A stretch of DNA of 64,000 nt. It comes from Dastarcus helophoroides (Eukaryota; Arthropoda; Insecta; Coleoptera; Bothrideridae). Below are positions 11,352 through 23,600 of the stretch, one piece after another. The stretch spans positions 12,361,638-12,425,637 of the forward strand of contig CM053333.1 in NCBI GenBank assembly GCA_028583605.1. The letters are read 5' to 3'. Positions within the stretch are counted from its first letter, which is position 1; every line of letters begins with the position of its first letter. Made by a program: the position numbers and the translations under genes. The notes under the pieces are model-generated. The model was not told the DNA's origin, did no database searches, and saw nothing but the letters and a program-made list of their open reading frames with translations.

Positions 11352-11441
11352 ATGAATGACGAATTAGACCAACTGAACGACGAACTAGACAAACTGAATG
11401 ACGAATTAGACCAACTGAATGGAAATAACCAAGCGAAATGA
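11352..11441 (+). repeat. 21 bp tandem repeat encoding a 29-residue heptad micro-ORF
   Basis: The unit AATGACGAATTAGACCAACTG repeats three times with few changes. Read on the plus strand it starts with ATG, ends with TGA and gives three NDELDQL-type heptads followed by NGNNQAK. The hydrophobic spacing fits a short coiled coil. It lies antisense to the likely larp 3' UTR. Whether it is translated is unknown; a chance 21 bp minisatellite is the simpler explanation. Confidence 0.5.
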
Positions 11442-11517
11442 ATATATTGAGCAAAAATATACGCGAACTATTCCCAACGGTACCACACGCGATCCCATGA
11501 CGTCAATTTAAACCTTG

Positions 11518-11692
11518 TTAGCAAACTCTACCTTCGGAGTCCTTCTGTCGCCAAGACTCGGTTCGAGTACGGTTGTTTGTAGCCCTCGTTGTCCGCACAG
11601 AACCAAAAGATTGAGTACGAGATCTTTGATATTTAAATCCATTTCCGGCGGGGGCGCTTGTACCAGGCCGAGGATGAGAAAAGGCGTCGTTT
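11518..11692 (-). CDS. larp: larp terminal coding exon (probable)
   Basis: Using the acceptor TATTCAAAG|A keeps the frame and gives a basic Ser/Thr/Arg-rich tail ([44 protein letters not shown]) ending at TAA 11520-11518. The better pyrimidine tract, ending TTTTTTAG at about 11729, would instead end the protein after only a few residues. Both could be used. I prefer the longer tail because its composition continues that of exon 11. Confidence 0.6.
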
Positions 11693-14600
11693 CTTTGAAT
11701 AAACGCGTTAAACTTGGAACATTGCGCTAAAAAAAAATAACAATGACTTACCTGTTCACATTGGATGAAGATCTTCTAGCGATCACTACATCATCGCGTG
11801 AAGTGCTCGGTCCCGGAGTCGATTGGCTCTCTGAAGCGCTACGGTTACGATTCTTATTCCTATTACGATTTGAACTCTTCAGGATTTCGTGGATTCTTGG
11901 CTAAAAACGAAGCATTGTGTTGTAACAAAAATGTAGATGGATAACTGCGAGACGCGCGATCTAAGTGAGATTCCACTCAACATTAAAAAATGGAGAAAAG
12001 AACGCGGTAACAGAGTATGTCAGCCATACCAGAGACGAAGTGAAATCAATAGAGAAAAGTCAAGGTAGCAGAGTGCGCTAACTGGGGATGTCAACCAAAG
12101 TCTACTGTAGTGAAACCAGGAGAAGAAAATGTATACATATTTTAACTTAGTATTTCCTCTATACCAGAGGCGAAACTTTTCTGAACTGAAACCAAGACAG
12201 AAAAGTAGAAACAGAAGAGCGCTCTAACGCGTAAGCCAACCATACCAGATGTGAAACTCTTCTGCAAGTAAAACCAAGAGGATCAAAACAGAAGAGCCCA
12301 CTACCTCATTACGCGAATCATACCGAACGGTACTTTAACCATACCGGAGGCGAAATTCTTCCAAAGAAGTTCCCAAAAAAGCGGCCGAAGGTGAACTGAC
12401 TTCGGGTAAAATTGGCATTTAATTTGATGAAATTAGGATTTCCAAGATACTAAATAAACAACTCAACGGTAGTACTAGTTATATACAAACCTCGACAACC
12501 TTGAAGTCTTCTATACTCTTAAATTTAGACAGGTGCTGCTTCAGTGTGGGGTTAACCTGAAGGTTGCTGCTATGCTTATAGTACTTTAAAAATGCCCAAA
12601 ATTTCTCCAGTCCGTATAGCTGTCCCGTTTCGTAGTCCTTGATAGTCTCCTCTTGGAAGTCCTCGTAAAGATGGGGTCTGAATTTCACCTCTAACCCGTA
12701 TGAATAGAATCTGAATAAACACTCCAATCCGTATCTGTAGCCTTGTTCTGCATCTTCGAGGGCGGTCGCTTTGAATTCGTTGTACATGGTCCTGTTGAAG
12801 TTTTCTCGCAAGAAGAACGACCAGAAACGGAAGAGTGTGTTCATTTCGCTCGAATGGCCGATTCCGAATTTTTTACGTTCTTTGAGACACCGCTGGCGGA
12901 ACTTGTTGTAAGCCATTTGAGTGAAGTTGTTTTCTTTGAGAAGAGCGTGAGACGGATGTTGGAAAGCGGGCAGATTTTGAGGAACACTTCCATAGCTGGT
13001 GGCCACGTGATTTTCGCTAGGACTAGTACCGAAGCTGCTTCTGTTGGCAAAGGTGAAAATGAAACAGAAAAATCGAAAATGAAGCAAAAAATTGAAAATG
13101 AAACGAAAAAAATCGTAAATGAAACAAAAATATCTAAAATGAAACAAAGTGAAAAAATCATATCTACCCTGCCGAAGTGGTTCGCGTTCTGTGCTCCCTA
13201 ACATCCATGATCCACCCGACGTGGTGCTCCACCGGCGGGTTGCTGGAATGGCGAGTTTTCCGCTTCCTGGGCGTATGAGGATCTGGCCCAGCTTGATCTT
13301 TAACCACAGCGTAGAACCTTGGCACGTTGCGACGGCCACCGGCAGAAGGCGTCTCGGAAGTAACCTGAAAATACTCATAAACCACAAATACACAGACGTA
13401 CCCAAGCTACAGACCACTGGCGGCGGCGGCGGGGGCACGTTCTGGTGTTGTTTCTTCGGTACTGGCGGCGCCATCTTCTGGAAGTCTTCCTGGCTGATGA
13501 CATTGACGGTTTTGTAGCTTCCGACGTGGGCACGACCCTAGAAAGAGAATTTAGACGCGTTTATTTCGCAAATAGGAGGAATTACATCACGCCATAGATC
13601 TTCTTCGTAGTAGCAGAGTCCATCGTTGATTGCTTGCTCCAAATCTTGGGTGATTTTGACGCGGGTCGTCCAATCACCGGTGCGGTCGTAGCCTTCGTGT
13701 TTTGGCACGCGGGAAGATGTAGTTGTGGTCGCCGCTTGCGTTACGATTAAGAGCTTGTTGATGTCTCTGTCGCTTAATTCGTCAGAGTCGTCGTCAATCC
13801 TGAAATGTCAAAGTAGTACACATTGACTTACCCAGAGGGCATGTTTACCAATCATTTGAGAAGGTGTTCTGTCTTCCAGTTGGAACTTCAACATCGAGTT
13901 CTTCGTCAAAGTGGAACTCCAGTTCTTCCCTTTCAAAACTCTTAGGTTTGGTATCCTTTTTGACCTTATTTTCCTTATTTTTGCGCTTCACTTCCCTCCA
14001 AGTCTCTTCATCGCGCTTTTGTTCCTCGCTGGTCTTCTCTTTACGTTTGTCATCAAAATTGTTTTCCTCGATTCCGTTACTCTTGCTTTTTTCTGTAACA
14101 CAATTAACGTGAGAAACCAATCCAACTTTAAACAAACAAACAAAAATTAGTTTTGAACTAAAATCTATTGAGATTTAGACTCATCCAAGATTTTAAATTC
14201 CAATTTTGGATTTGGGATTTCTATAAAATATTTTATACTTTTAAAAAATAATAATCTATTTTTTGAAAATGTCCACATTGATTTTATATTTACCTGTGGT
14301 TTGATCTTTTTAGTTTTATTTAAATTTTATGATTGGTTCAAGGGATCATACCCACAATTCAGTTAGGGAGTCGTGATCGCGAGAGTTGGGATTAGTTAGT
14401 ACTCTTGGATTATTCTAAAGTTTAGTTGTACATGACGGAATGCAACGACGCAATATAAACACCCCCTTCGCGAACACTCCCAAGTAGCGAATTCTTCAGG
14501 ATAATTACGAGTATTACCTAGTACGATTCTCTCAATTTTCACATGGTATTTTTTAAAATCTTAATTAGTCCTAAAAAGGTGCTACTTATGTCAAGATTGT

Positions 14601-17600
14601 TTATATTTTTGGATTATCGATATGTATTGAAGTTTTTGAAAAAAAAAACGCACTTGGTAAAAAATTTAAATTTTTCCTTTTTTCAAATTGAGACAATATT
14701 TATAATTTACATTCCTGAAAATCCCCTAGCAATTTTTGCATCTTAGGTTGCCTTCAAATGAGAAGATGCTCAGACCTCCGACAGTTCCTGACAGAACCCA
14801 ATCTTGAAAAACGTACACTTGCAACGGGATCTTACCGTTGTTGTGGGTATCATGCGGTATGAATTCCGCCACATCTGGATTCAGATTATCGATGGTGCGA
14901 TCCCTTAGTTTTTTGGGCAGTGGCGGCGGAGGAAGCAAATGGTTAACCACATCGTTTTGCTTTTCTCCACTCTTCTCCAAAATAGGCCATTTGGTAGGAT
15001 CGTGTTTCGTCCTCACTTTGAAACCCGAGGCCAACTCTACCTTGTCAGAATCCCCGATGGCCTCAACGATTAGAGCAAGGTTATTCGTAAGCGCCTGTAC
15101 CCTGTGAAACGAAGCGATGAGAGTTATTGGTAAATATCCGTTGGCGTCCATTTTTCGCCTCAGAAAGAAATCCCTACAGAGGTTCTCCTCGCTGAAGTAA
15201 TATTCTCTGAAAATTTATACAATTATTGATGGAAAGTGGGCCTTTATTAGTCATTTTACATTTGCTTTTTAATATAGTCTTTAAGTACTGGTCCTTCGAG
15301 ATTTACATAACCATTACTAAAGAAGTAGGTACCCATGTATGGTACCGCAAAATTTTGCCCATCAACTGGAAATTTTCCAATCTGAAATTAAAGTACATAA
15401 TTAATGGAGCTATTACTGACTAGAAGTTTTTAAACTGAATTATTTCCAGTAAAAGATAATAAGATTTTGAATTTTTCTTTTAAAATCCTCGTTTTGAAAA
15501 ATGTATAAACTTTGAATATTTAATAATGAAAAATACCCAAAAAAATCAGCTTTTTAGATATATCTAAACTCCAAACAATTTTAAATTCTGAACTCTCCTG
15601 TTTTCAAACTATTCAATTTAAAAAATGTTTAGATCTAGAATATTTTTTCTTAAAATCTTCATTTTATATTTTTAAAAATTACTTTTTGGTTTTTTATTTT
15701 TAAATACATTCATAATTTACAATTATTAATGATTTAAATTTTAATAAAACATACAAAGTAAATTTAAAAAAATTAACTTTAAAATACATTTAAATTTCGA
15801 ACAGTTTTTCTCACAATTAGTTTTCTATTAATTTTTTTAATTGAAACTCTTTAGATTCTCAAAATATTTATATTTTATGATCCTTAATAATTTAAATTTT
15901 TAATAGTAATACGAAAAAAAAAAATCAAATTTTAAATATTTGATTATTTTTCAACATATCTATGTTCATCTACTTCAATTTTTAGAGAAAACGTAATTGA
16001 GAAGTTTTCATTTTTCAAAACACTCATAATTTATTTCATGATCCAGATTTTTAAAAATCTTAAATTTGGAAGTTTTTCTCGGCCTACCTGGGTGTAATCC
16101 GATGGGTAATCTAAATAATCCGGATCGTTCGGCATTCTGTTATTTGTCCTATTAAACGGTGCCCTGCGCCCACCTCTACTTCTGCCTCGACCCCGTGGGG
16201 CTGCCGATGCAGGTCTCGGATTTCTGGCGCTTTGAGCGGGTCCGTCCCTTAGTTCAGCCCTCCAATCTCTATCGCCATCGCTCACTGTCGACTGCTGATC
16301 GCCGCTTCTGTCGGAGCGCCTCCTAGGCGAATGATCATTCTTGCGATTTTTGGTTACGTCTAGTTCCACTGGTAGTGGAACCCATTTCTGTCTTGATGGT
16401 TTCTTGCGGTCGTCTGAGTCATCGGTTTGAGCTATTTTGTCGTTCCGTTCCTTTTCCTTGGTGCTTGAGCTTGGAGTCTGATTAGAGAGAGTTGTGTTAG
16501 GTTTCTTTACCTTAAGATGTTTATTGTTACGTATTTTGTGAAGCATGATCGATTTGTATTCAATTCTACCATCTACGTCAACTATTTTCTTTCTAGATAG
16601 ACAGAATTTTGAGAACCATTCAAATAATTCTAAATTAATTTCAATCGATATAAATTAAGTATTCATTGATTTTAGAGCCCACCACCCTTATATGAGCAAA
16701 ATAAAATGAAATTCCTCCTGGAATCCCTCAATTTGACGTCAGAAACGTATTTGTTTTTGTAGCTTTCAAAATTAAAACAAACTTATTTTTAAAATAAATC
16801 CAGTCAATAATGTGTATAAACAACTTTAATGTATAACTATTAAACTTTAATAACGAATAAAAAGCAACAGATATTAAAAATTCCACAATGCTTCGAAATG
16901 TTGGGAATGTCAACTTTAATTTAAAAATAGAAAACGTAATTTTATCAACGTTAATAAGAAATATTATTAACTAACAATCTTCTGTCGAAACAAAGTTGGG
17001 CGTAAGAAAAATTACTGTGGAAAAATGTCGTTAAAATTTCGTGAAACAGTCCAGTAATTTCGAGAAAAACTGAAAATTCATATAATAAAAATAGTAACAA
17101 ATTTCGAGTCTGAATTCGAATTTAGAAAATTTTGAACAGAGTCAAAATTTTGTAATTTTTTTTCGAAATATACAAGACTTTCTTTAAACTTCGACTTTTT
17201 CTCCAACTTCTGACTTTTTATAAATTTGGCAAATGTTTTTTAAGAAAATTTCGACTATTTTTTTCTTAAGAATTCGGCTTATTTTTAAAAATTTCGACTT
17301 TTAAGTATTTCGATATTTCAAAATGACATCTTTATTTAAATTTTCATTTTTTTACGAAAATGATTTTTTTCGAAATTTTGACCTCAAATTTCGACTTTTT
17401 TAAAAGTTCGAAATTGCAAATTTCTTACTCAAATTCCCATTTTTATTAGAATTTCGACTTCTTCAAATTTTGAGTTTTTTAATATTATATTATATAAATT
17501 GTTACTTGAAGACTTTTAATTTTGATTTTTTCACTTTTTTATTTTGATTTAGTTGAAAATGTTGACTGATAACTTCGTTTTTTTTTGAAAATTTCTACCT

Positions 17601-20600
17601 TCTTTAAAATTTTGTCTTACTGAAAATTTCGGTATTTCAAAATTTCAAATTATTTTAAAGGCTCCGATTCTTTATCAAAATGACGACTTTTTCCAAGACT
17701 TTTGATTTATTTTGAAAATTTCTCGAAAATTTCTCGAAAAAGTTGAAACTTTAAAAATATTCAAATAAGTTTCGATAAGTCGATTTTTTCTAAAAAAAAA
17801 TTCAAAATTGCAAAAGTCTGAATGTTAAAAAAAACTTGAATAAAATGTCGAAATAAAAGAGCACTTTTTTGAAAATCTCGAAATTAGTATTTAAGTACTT
17901 CAAGAAGAAAATAATGTTGAAAAAGTCGAAACTTTTAAAAAACTAAATTCTGACAAAAATGGCCAAAATTTTCAAAAGAGCTCGAAATTTAAAAATCAAA
18001 ATTCGCAAAAAGGTAGAAATTTTAAAAAATCGAATTTAAAAAAAGGTCAAATCTATAAAGAAGTTGAAATTTGAAGAAAAAGTCGATATTTTGAAAAGGT
18101 TAAAATTTTGAAAATGTCAAAACTTCGAAAAGGTCAAAATTTTGGAAAAAGTTAATTAAAAAAATTGAAAATTTTAAATGTTTATATTTTCAAAGAAAAA
18201 ACGAAATTTTGAAACAAGGTCAACTTTATAAAGTGGAAAATTAAAAAAACAAACAAAACATTCAGAAAAGCCGAATTTTTCAAATAGAACCTTTTTCAAT
18301 TTTTCGAAAAAAGTGGAAATTTGGAGTGCCAAAATTTGAATATTCTCGAAATTTTCAAATACTCCAAAATTTTCAATGAAGTCGTAATTTTTAAAAAATG
18401 TAAATTTCCTCAAAAAAAGTACTAACTTACAAAAATCTAAATTTTTGAAAAAAAGGTCATTTGCAACAACCAAAATTTTGAAAATAGTCGAGGTTATGAA
18501 AGATTCAATATACTCGAAATAACTAAAAATGTTGAGAAAACGACGAAATTTTGTAAATAGAAAAAAATCTTGAAAAGATTGAAATTTTGAAAAAAAATGT
18601 AGTTTTAAAATAAGTCAAAATTTAAAAAAAAATTCAAATATTCAAAAAAGTAGCTAAATTTAAAAAAACAAAACCTTCAAAAGACAAAATTTCGAGAAAA
18701 CGTCGAAATTTTGAAAATAAAGTCGAAATTAAGTTCAAATTTTTAGGAAATTAAAAATGTTCAAAAAAGTAGATTTGAAAAAGTCAAAATAACCAAAATG
18801 TTCAAAATATAGAGGATATAGGTATTCGGGAGTAGTTGAAATTATCAATAGTTGAAATTTTTAAAATGATCAAAATTTTGAAAAAGGTCCAAGTTTATAT
18901 ACAATAAAACATTTCAAAAAAGTTCAATTTTTCAAAAATGCCAAAGCTTCAAAAGATAAAGTTTTCAAAAAATTCGAAATTTTCGAAAAAGGCCAGAAAA
19001 GTTAAAATTTCGAAAATGTGTTGGAATCTTTAAAAATAAAGTCAAAATTTTTAAAAAAGTTGGAATTTCCAAAAAGTTAAAAAATATTTAAAAACTGAAA
19101 TTTCGAGTCAAAAATTATGAAACAAAAATTTTCAAAAAAAGTGGATATTTTCAGGAATGGTCGAGTTTTTCAAAAATGTCAAAACTTTGAAAAAAGGCAA
19201 AATTTTCAAATTCGAAATTTTCAAAAAATTTTGAAATAAATATTTTCAAAAAAAAATGGATATTTTCAGGAACAGTCAAAATTTTGAAAAAGGTTAAGAT
19301 TTTCAAAAATATAACACATTTCAAAAAAACTAGAGTTTTTCAAAAATGTCAAATTTTCAAACAATTCGAAAATTTCAAACCAGTGAAAAGTCAAAATTTC
19401 GAGACGATGTCGACATTTCTAAAAAAGTTGGTCTTCAAAAAGTTCAAATTTACAAAAAAAAAACAGAAATTTTAAAGAAACAATAGTAGTCGAATCTTCA
19501 AAAAAGGTTAATTTACAAAAGTCGAAATTTCGAGAAAGACAAAATTTTAAAACAAACCTAAAATGTTAAAAAAAATGGAAATTTTCGAGAACTGTCGAAA
19601 TTTTGGAAAAAGTCGCGATTTTCAAAAAATAGAATATTTCAAAAAAAAAGATGGGATTTTCCTAAAGTCGAAAATTCGAGAAAACACCGAAATCAAAAAG
19701 TAGAAGTTTTTAAGTTTAAATTTTCAAAAAATTTGAAATTTTCAAGAAAAAGTCGAAGTTGAATTTTTCAAAAAGGTTCGAATTTAAAAAAAGACGACAT
19801 TTTGAAACAAAGTTAAAATGTTTAAAAAAATGGAAATTTTCAAAAACTGTCGAAATTTTGAATAGTCGAAATATTGAAAAAAAAAAGTTGCAATTTTCAA
19901 AAATTAGAATATTTCAACAAAAATTAAAAAGTCAAAATTTCGAGAAAATGTCGAAATCTTAAAAAAAATCCGAGTTTTCAAAAAAGTTCGAGTTTTTCAA
20001 TAAAATCGAAATTTCGAGAAAATCAAAATTTTGAATCAAAGTTGAAAAGGAAGTGAAATTTTTCAAGAAAAACCGAAATTTTGAAATAGTTTAAATTTTC
20101 AAAAGTTGAAACTTTCAATGTTAGAATATTTAAACAAAGATAGAATTTGAAAAATGACAAAACTTTGTAAGGAGAAATTTTTAGTCAAAATTTAAAAAAA
20201 AATTCAAAATTAACTTTCAAAAAGAAATCCAATTTTCAACAAATATCAAGTTTAAAAAATCGAAATCTTCAAGGAAAGCAGAATTCTTCAAAGAAAGAAT
20301 AGAAGTCGAATCTTCGAAAAGTCTAATTTACAAAAAAAGTCGAAATATCAAAATTTTGAAACAAATTTTAAAATGATCAAAAAAGAAGTGGACATTTTCA
20401 AAAATGGTTGAACTTTTAAAAAAATAGGCGAACATTTTAAAAAATAGAATATTTCAGAAAAAGTGGAATTTTACAAAGAGTCGAAATTTCGAGAAAATGT
20501 CGACATTCTAAAAAAATCGAAATTTTCAAAAAATTTCAAATTTTCAAAGGATTTAAAATTTTTTAAAAAACAGTCGAATATTTCAAAGAAGCCGAATTTT

Positions 20601-23600
20601 CGAGAACAAAATTTTGAAACAAAATTGAAATTTTCAAAAAAAAAAGGTGGAAATTTTCAAGAATAGTCGAAATTTTGAAAAAGTTGTAATTTTGAAAAAA
20701 GAAATTTAATTTTATAAATAAATCCAATTTTCAAAAAAAGCAAATTTAAAAAATCGAGGTATTCAGAGGAAGTGGATTTTTTAAAGAAAAAGTCAAAATC
20801 GAATCTCCAAAAATTCTAATTTACAAAAAAGTCGAAATTTCGAGAAAGTCAAAATTTTGAAACGAATGTTAAAATGATCAAAAAAGATGGAAATTTTCAA
20901 GAACGATCGAAATTTTAAGAAATAATCGAAAATTTGAAAAATGAAAATTTTCAAAAAATTGAATATTTTACAAGTCAAATTTTTCAAAAGGTCGAAATTT
21001 CAAGAAAATGCCGAAATTTTAAAAAAGTCCAGGTTTTCAAAAAACTTCAAACTTTCAAAAAGTTAAAAAAAAATTTAAAAAGTCGAATTTTTCAAAAAGG
21101 AGAAATTTCGAGATCAAAATTTTGAAACAAAATTGAAATCTTGAAGAAAACGATCCACTTTTCAAAAATAAATCAAATTTCCAAAAACAAAATTTTAGAA
21201 AAATCGAGGTTTTCGAGGGAAGAGGGAAATTTTAGAAAAGTGGCAATTTTCAAAAATATTTCAGAAAAATGAGAAATTTCGAGATCAAAATTTTGAAACA
21301 AAATTGAAATTTTCAAAAAAAAAGTTAAAGTTTTCAAGAATAGTCTAAATTTTGAAAAAGTTGATATTTTGAAGAAAAATATCCACTTTTCAAAAATAAA
21401 TTCAATTTTCAAAAAAAAAATCAAATAAAAAAAAATCGAGGGTTTCAATAGAAGTGGAATTTTTCAAGAAAAAGTCGAGGTCTAATATTTAAAAAAGTCT
21501 AATTTGCAAAAAAGTCGAAATTTCGAGTGTCAAAATTTTGAAACGAATGTTAAAATTATTAAAAAAGATGGAAATTTTCAAGATTGATAGAAATTTTAAA
21601 AAATAGAATAGAAAATTTGAAAAATGAAAATTTTTAAAACAGAATACTTTAGAAGTCAAATTTTTCAAAAAGTCGAAATTTCAAGAAAATGCCGAAAAAA
21701 GTCGAAGTTTTCAAAACACTTCAATTTTCCAAAAAGTTTTAAAAAATTTTAAAAAAGTAGAATTTTTCAAAAAAGAAATTTCAAGATCAAAATTTTGGAA
21801 CAAAATTGAAATTTTCAAAAAAAAAAGTTAACGTTTTCAAGAATAGTTTAAATTTTGAAAAAGTTAAAATTTTGACGAAAAGGATCCACTTCTCAAAAAT
21901 AAATCTAATTTTCAAAAAAAAAATCAAATTAAAAAAAATAGAGGTTTTCAAGGGAAGTGAAATTTTTCAAGAAAAAGTCGAGGTCCAATATTCAAAAAAG
22001 TTTAATTTACAAAAAAGTCGAAATTTTAAGAATGATCGAAATTTTAAAAAATAGTCGTAGATTTGAAAAAGTGGCAATTATCAAAAACTAGAATATTGAA
22101 TTTGGAAAATGGTCAAAATTTTGAAAAAGGTCGAAATTTATATAAAATAAAACATTTCAAAAAAGCAAAATTTTTCAGAAGTGAAATTTTTCAAAAAGTC
22201 GAAATTTCCATAAAATGCCGACATATTAAAAACGTCGAAATTTCCAGAAAATGCCGACATTTTAAAAAAGTCGAAACTTCCAGAAAATGCCGACATTTTA
22301 AAAAAGTCGAAATTTTCAAAAAAATTCAAATTTCCAAAAAATTAAAACATTTTTGAGAAACAGTTGAAGTTTTCAAAAAAGTGGAGATTTCGAGATCAAA
22401 ATTTTGAAACAAAATTGAAACTAAAAAACGTGGAATTTTTAATAAATAAAATATTTCAAAAATGTCAAATCTGGCTAAAAACGTAACATTTTTACTCAAA
22501 ATTTACAAAAAAAAGAGAAATCTCCAAAAAGGAGCCATATTTTTGGTGGAACGGGCTGGTACGGGATGGTCCTTGGATATCATCAAAAATTAAAATACAA
22601 AACTTGTCCCCTGAAACTAAGAAAGATTAAAAAACACAACAAAGATTGCTTTAACGCGTTTCGACAACCAAGCTATCATCTTCAGAGAGATACTGATACT
22701 CTGAAGATGCAACAAAGGTTGCTCTAACGCGTTTTGACAGCCAAGCTATCATCTTCAGAAAGATACTGATACTCTGAAGATGATAGCTTGGCTGTCGAAA
22801 AACGTCAGAGCAACCTTTGTTGTGTTTTTTAATCTTTCTTGGTTTCAGAGGACAAGTTTTGTATTTCAATTTTTCAAAAAGAAGTCAAATTTTCAAAAAA
22901 ACTTCACATTTATAAATAAGTTTGGAATTTTTATCAAACTCTGCAGATGGGTGATGATTTTAGATCGCTGTGCTGCCCAACCGAAATATTCATACACTCG
23001 TATCGTTCGACGCGAATGGATGCGCACACGCACCTGGTTTATATCTGCAATGTATTTCTCTTTGGCAAAGTGACGAAAACTGTTCTCAAAGAGAAATAAT
23101 ATCACAACGTGGATGGTATTTACAAAAAAAAAACTACCACCAAGTACAAAATTTATGCGGGCAGCTTTAGCGATCTTTTAAATTTTCGAAAAATGCAGCA
23201 CGTGTATAAATGAATTTATTGAATAACCAAATAGCATATGCCATGCCGACGGTATTTCGTTTGTTCTGTCAATCCAGAAATTAAACCGTCAAACCTCGTA
23301 ATCAGTCTCGTAGTCAGATCAACTTCATGGCATTGTAGAGCTGGCAGCGTAACAACTCTAGCTAGAGAAGTTCAGTATTTATTAATAATGCATCTCAAAC
23401 TCAGGTAGACATACCGAGGAACATCAACTGGTGAAAAATAATAGTAATAATAATAAAAAAAAGATGAAACCTACCTCAACCGGATCTCCTAATGTAGGCC
23501 AATCACAGGCATCGGTGAAGTCACTAGCCTGTTACAAATTAAGCATAATCAATAGATTGAAACAGAATTAAAAATTATACAATAAATAACGCGTAATCAC

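Noticed and set aside
12479..13474. A 331-codon minus-strand frame that includes the DM15 region.
   Set aside because: It reads through two real introns in the wrong frame and only its last part is true larp exon 10. The spliced model fits all conserved blocks.
22198..22315. CRISPR array, because of evenly spaced 36 bp units.
   Set aside because: Units are directly adjacent with no unique spacers, in a eukaryotic intron.
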